From positions 303,974 through 367,973 of the forward strand of contig NZ_JAJKFV010000030.1 in NCBI RefSeq assembly GCF_020966775.1: DNA of 64,000 bases, read 5' to 3'. The stretch comes from Rhodopirellula halodulae (GTDB lineage Bacteria; Planctomycetota; Planctomycetia; Pirellulales; Pirellulaceae). Positions 64,000 through 64,000 of this stretch are shown here, piece after piece. Below the pieces are notes generated by a model. It made no database searches. It had not been told where the DNA came from and worked only from the letters and a program-made list of their open reading frames with translations. The translations under genes were made by a program, and so were the position numbers. How positions within the stretch are numbered: the stretch's first letter is position 1; each line of letters opens with the position of its first letter.

Positions 64000-64000
64000 C

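Overview
The window looks like a chromosomal piece of a marine planctomycete of the Rhodopirellula/Pirellulaceae type. The evidence is a formylglycine-type sulfatase, a DUF1593 secreted protein, tetrahydromethanopterin-biosynthesis genes, paired ExbD proteins, flagellins with FliS, and a moderate GC content with frequent GTG/TTG starts. No rRNA, tRNA, CRISPR or transposase gene was seen. The first 58 kb is ordinary core and accessory chromosome. The last 6 kb is a chromosomal integron, which is the most unusual part.

Layout. 1-1016: tail of a probable MotA/TolQ/ExbB protein and two ExbD proteins. 1150-3412: three translationally coupled genes (PabA/TrpG-like amidotransferase, DUF447, beta-RFAP synthase) that fit tetrahydromethanopterin synthesis. 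3547-9601: a small Cys-rich protein, a 1425-residue FtsK/SpoIIIE-like ATPase and a histidine kinase, all on the minus strand. 9857-14044: an ABC transporter operon whose permease carries a large inserted domain. 14287-17857: response regulator and CHASE/PAS hybrid-type sensor kinase. 17854-24577: minus-strand genes that include a sugar-acid catabolic cluster (IMDH-family dehydrogenase, MFS transporter, Gfo/Idh/MocA oxidoreductase, cyclase, four-carbon acid sugar kinase). 24822-31455: DUF1593 protein, glpD, glpK, zinc-ribbon protein, sulfatase. 31534-41743: nucleotide-sugar epimerase, FliS, two flagellins separated by a 0.8-kb tandem repeat, bifunctional nuclease, PanC, UDP-glucuronate decarboxylase. 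41832-45700: DevBCA-type exporter with a cyclic-nucleotide-binding domain fused to the ATPase. 45758-52169: sigma-70 factor, MFS transporter, OsmC protein, a ketosynthase homologue lacking the catalytic Cys, an outer-membrane-like protein. 52277-58229: GNAT-nitrilase fusion, SpeA, a small membrane protein, ApbE.

58491-64000 is the integron. A tyrosine recombinase with the integron-integrase-specific insertion is read on the minus strand. A structured intergenic region with 43-bp-spaced direct repeats follows (candidate attI). Then come six cassettes read on the plus strand, each closed by a 91-95 bp attC-like site. The sites have matching outer cores (xxxTAAC / GTTxxxx) and internal arms that pair with two or three extrahelical bases. 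Three cassettes carry small unknown ORFs. Two neighbouring cassettes are diverged copies of one another with the same decayed reading frame. The array runs off the window edge.

Two families of non-coding repeats lie between genes: a palindrome around GTAGGTCAGG / CCTGACG at about ten places, and a hairpin unit around TAGCCGAACGGCGTTAGC tandemly repeated between the flagellin genes, with a partial copy near 41.8 kb.
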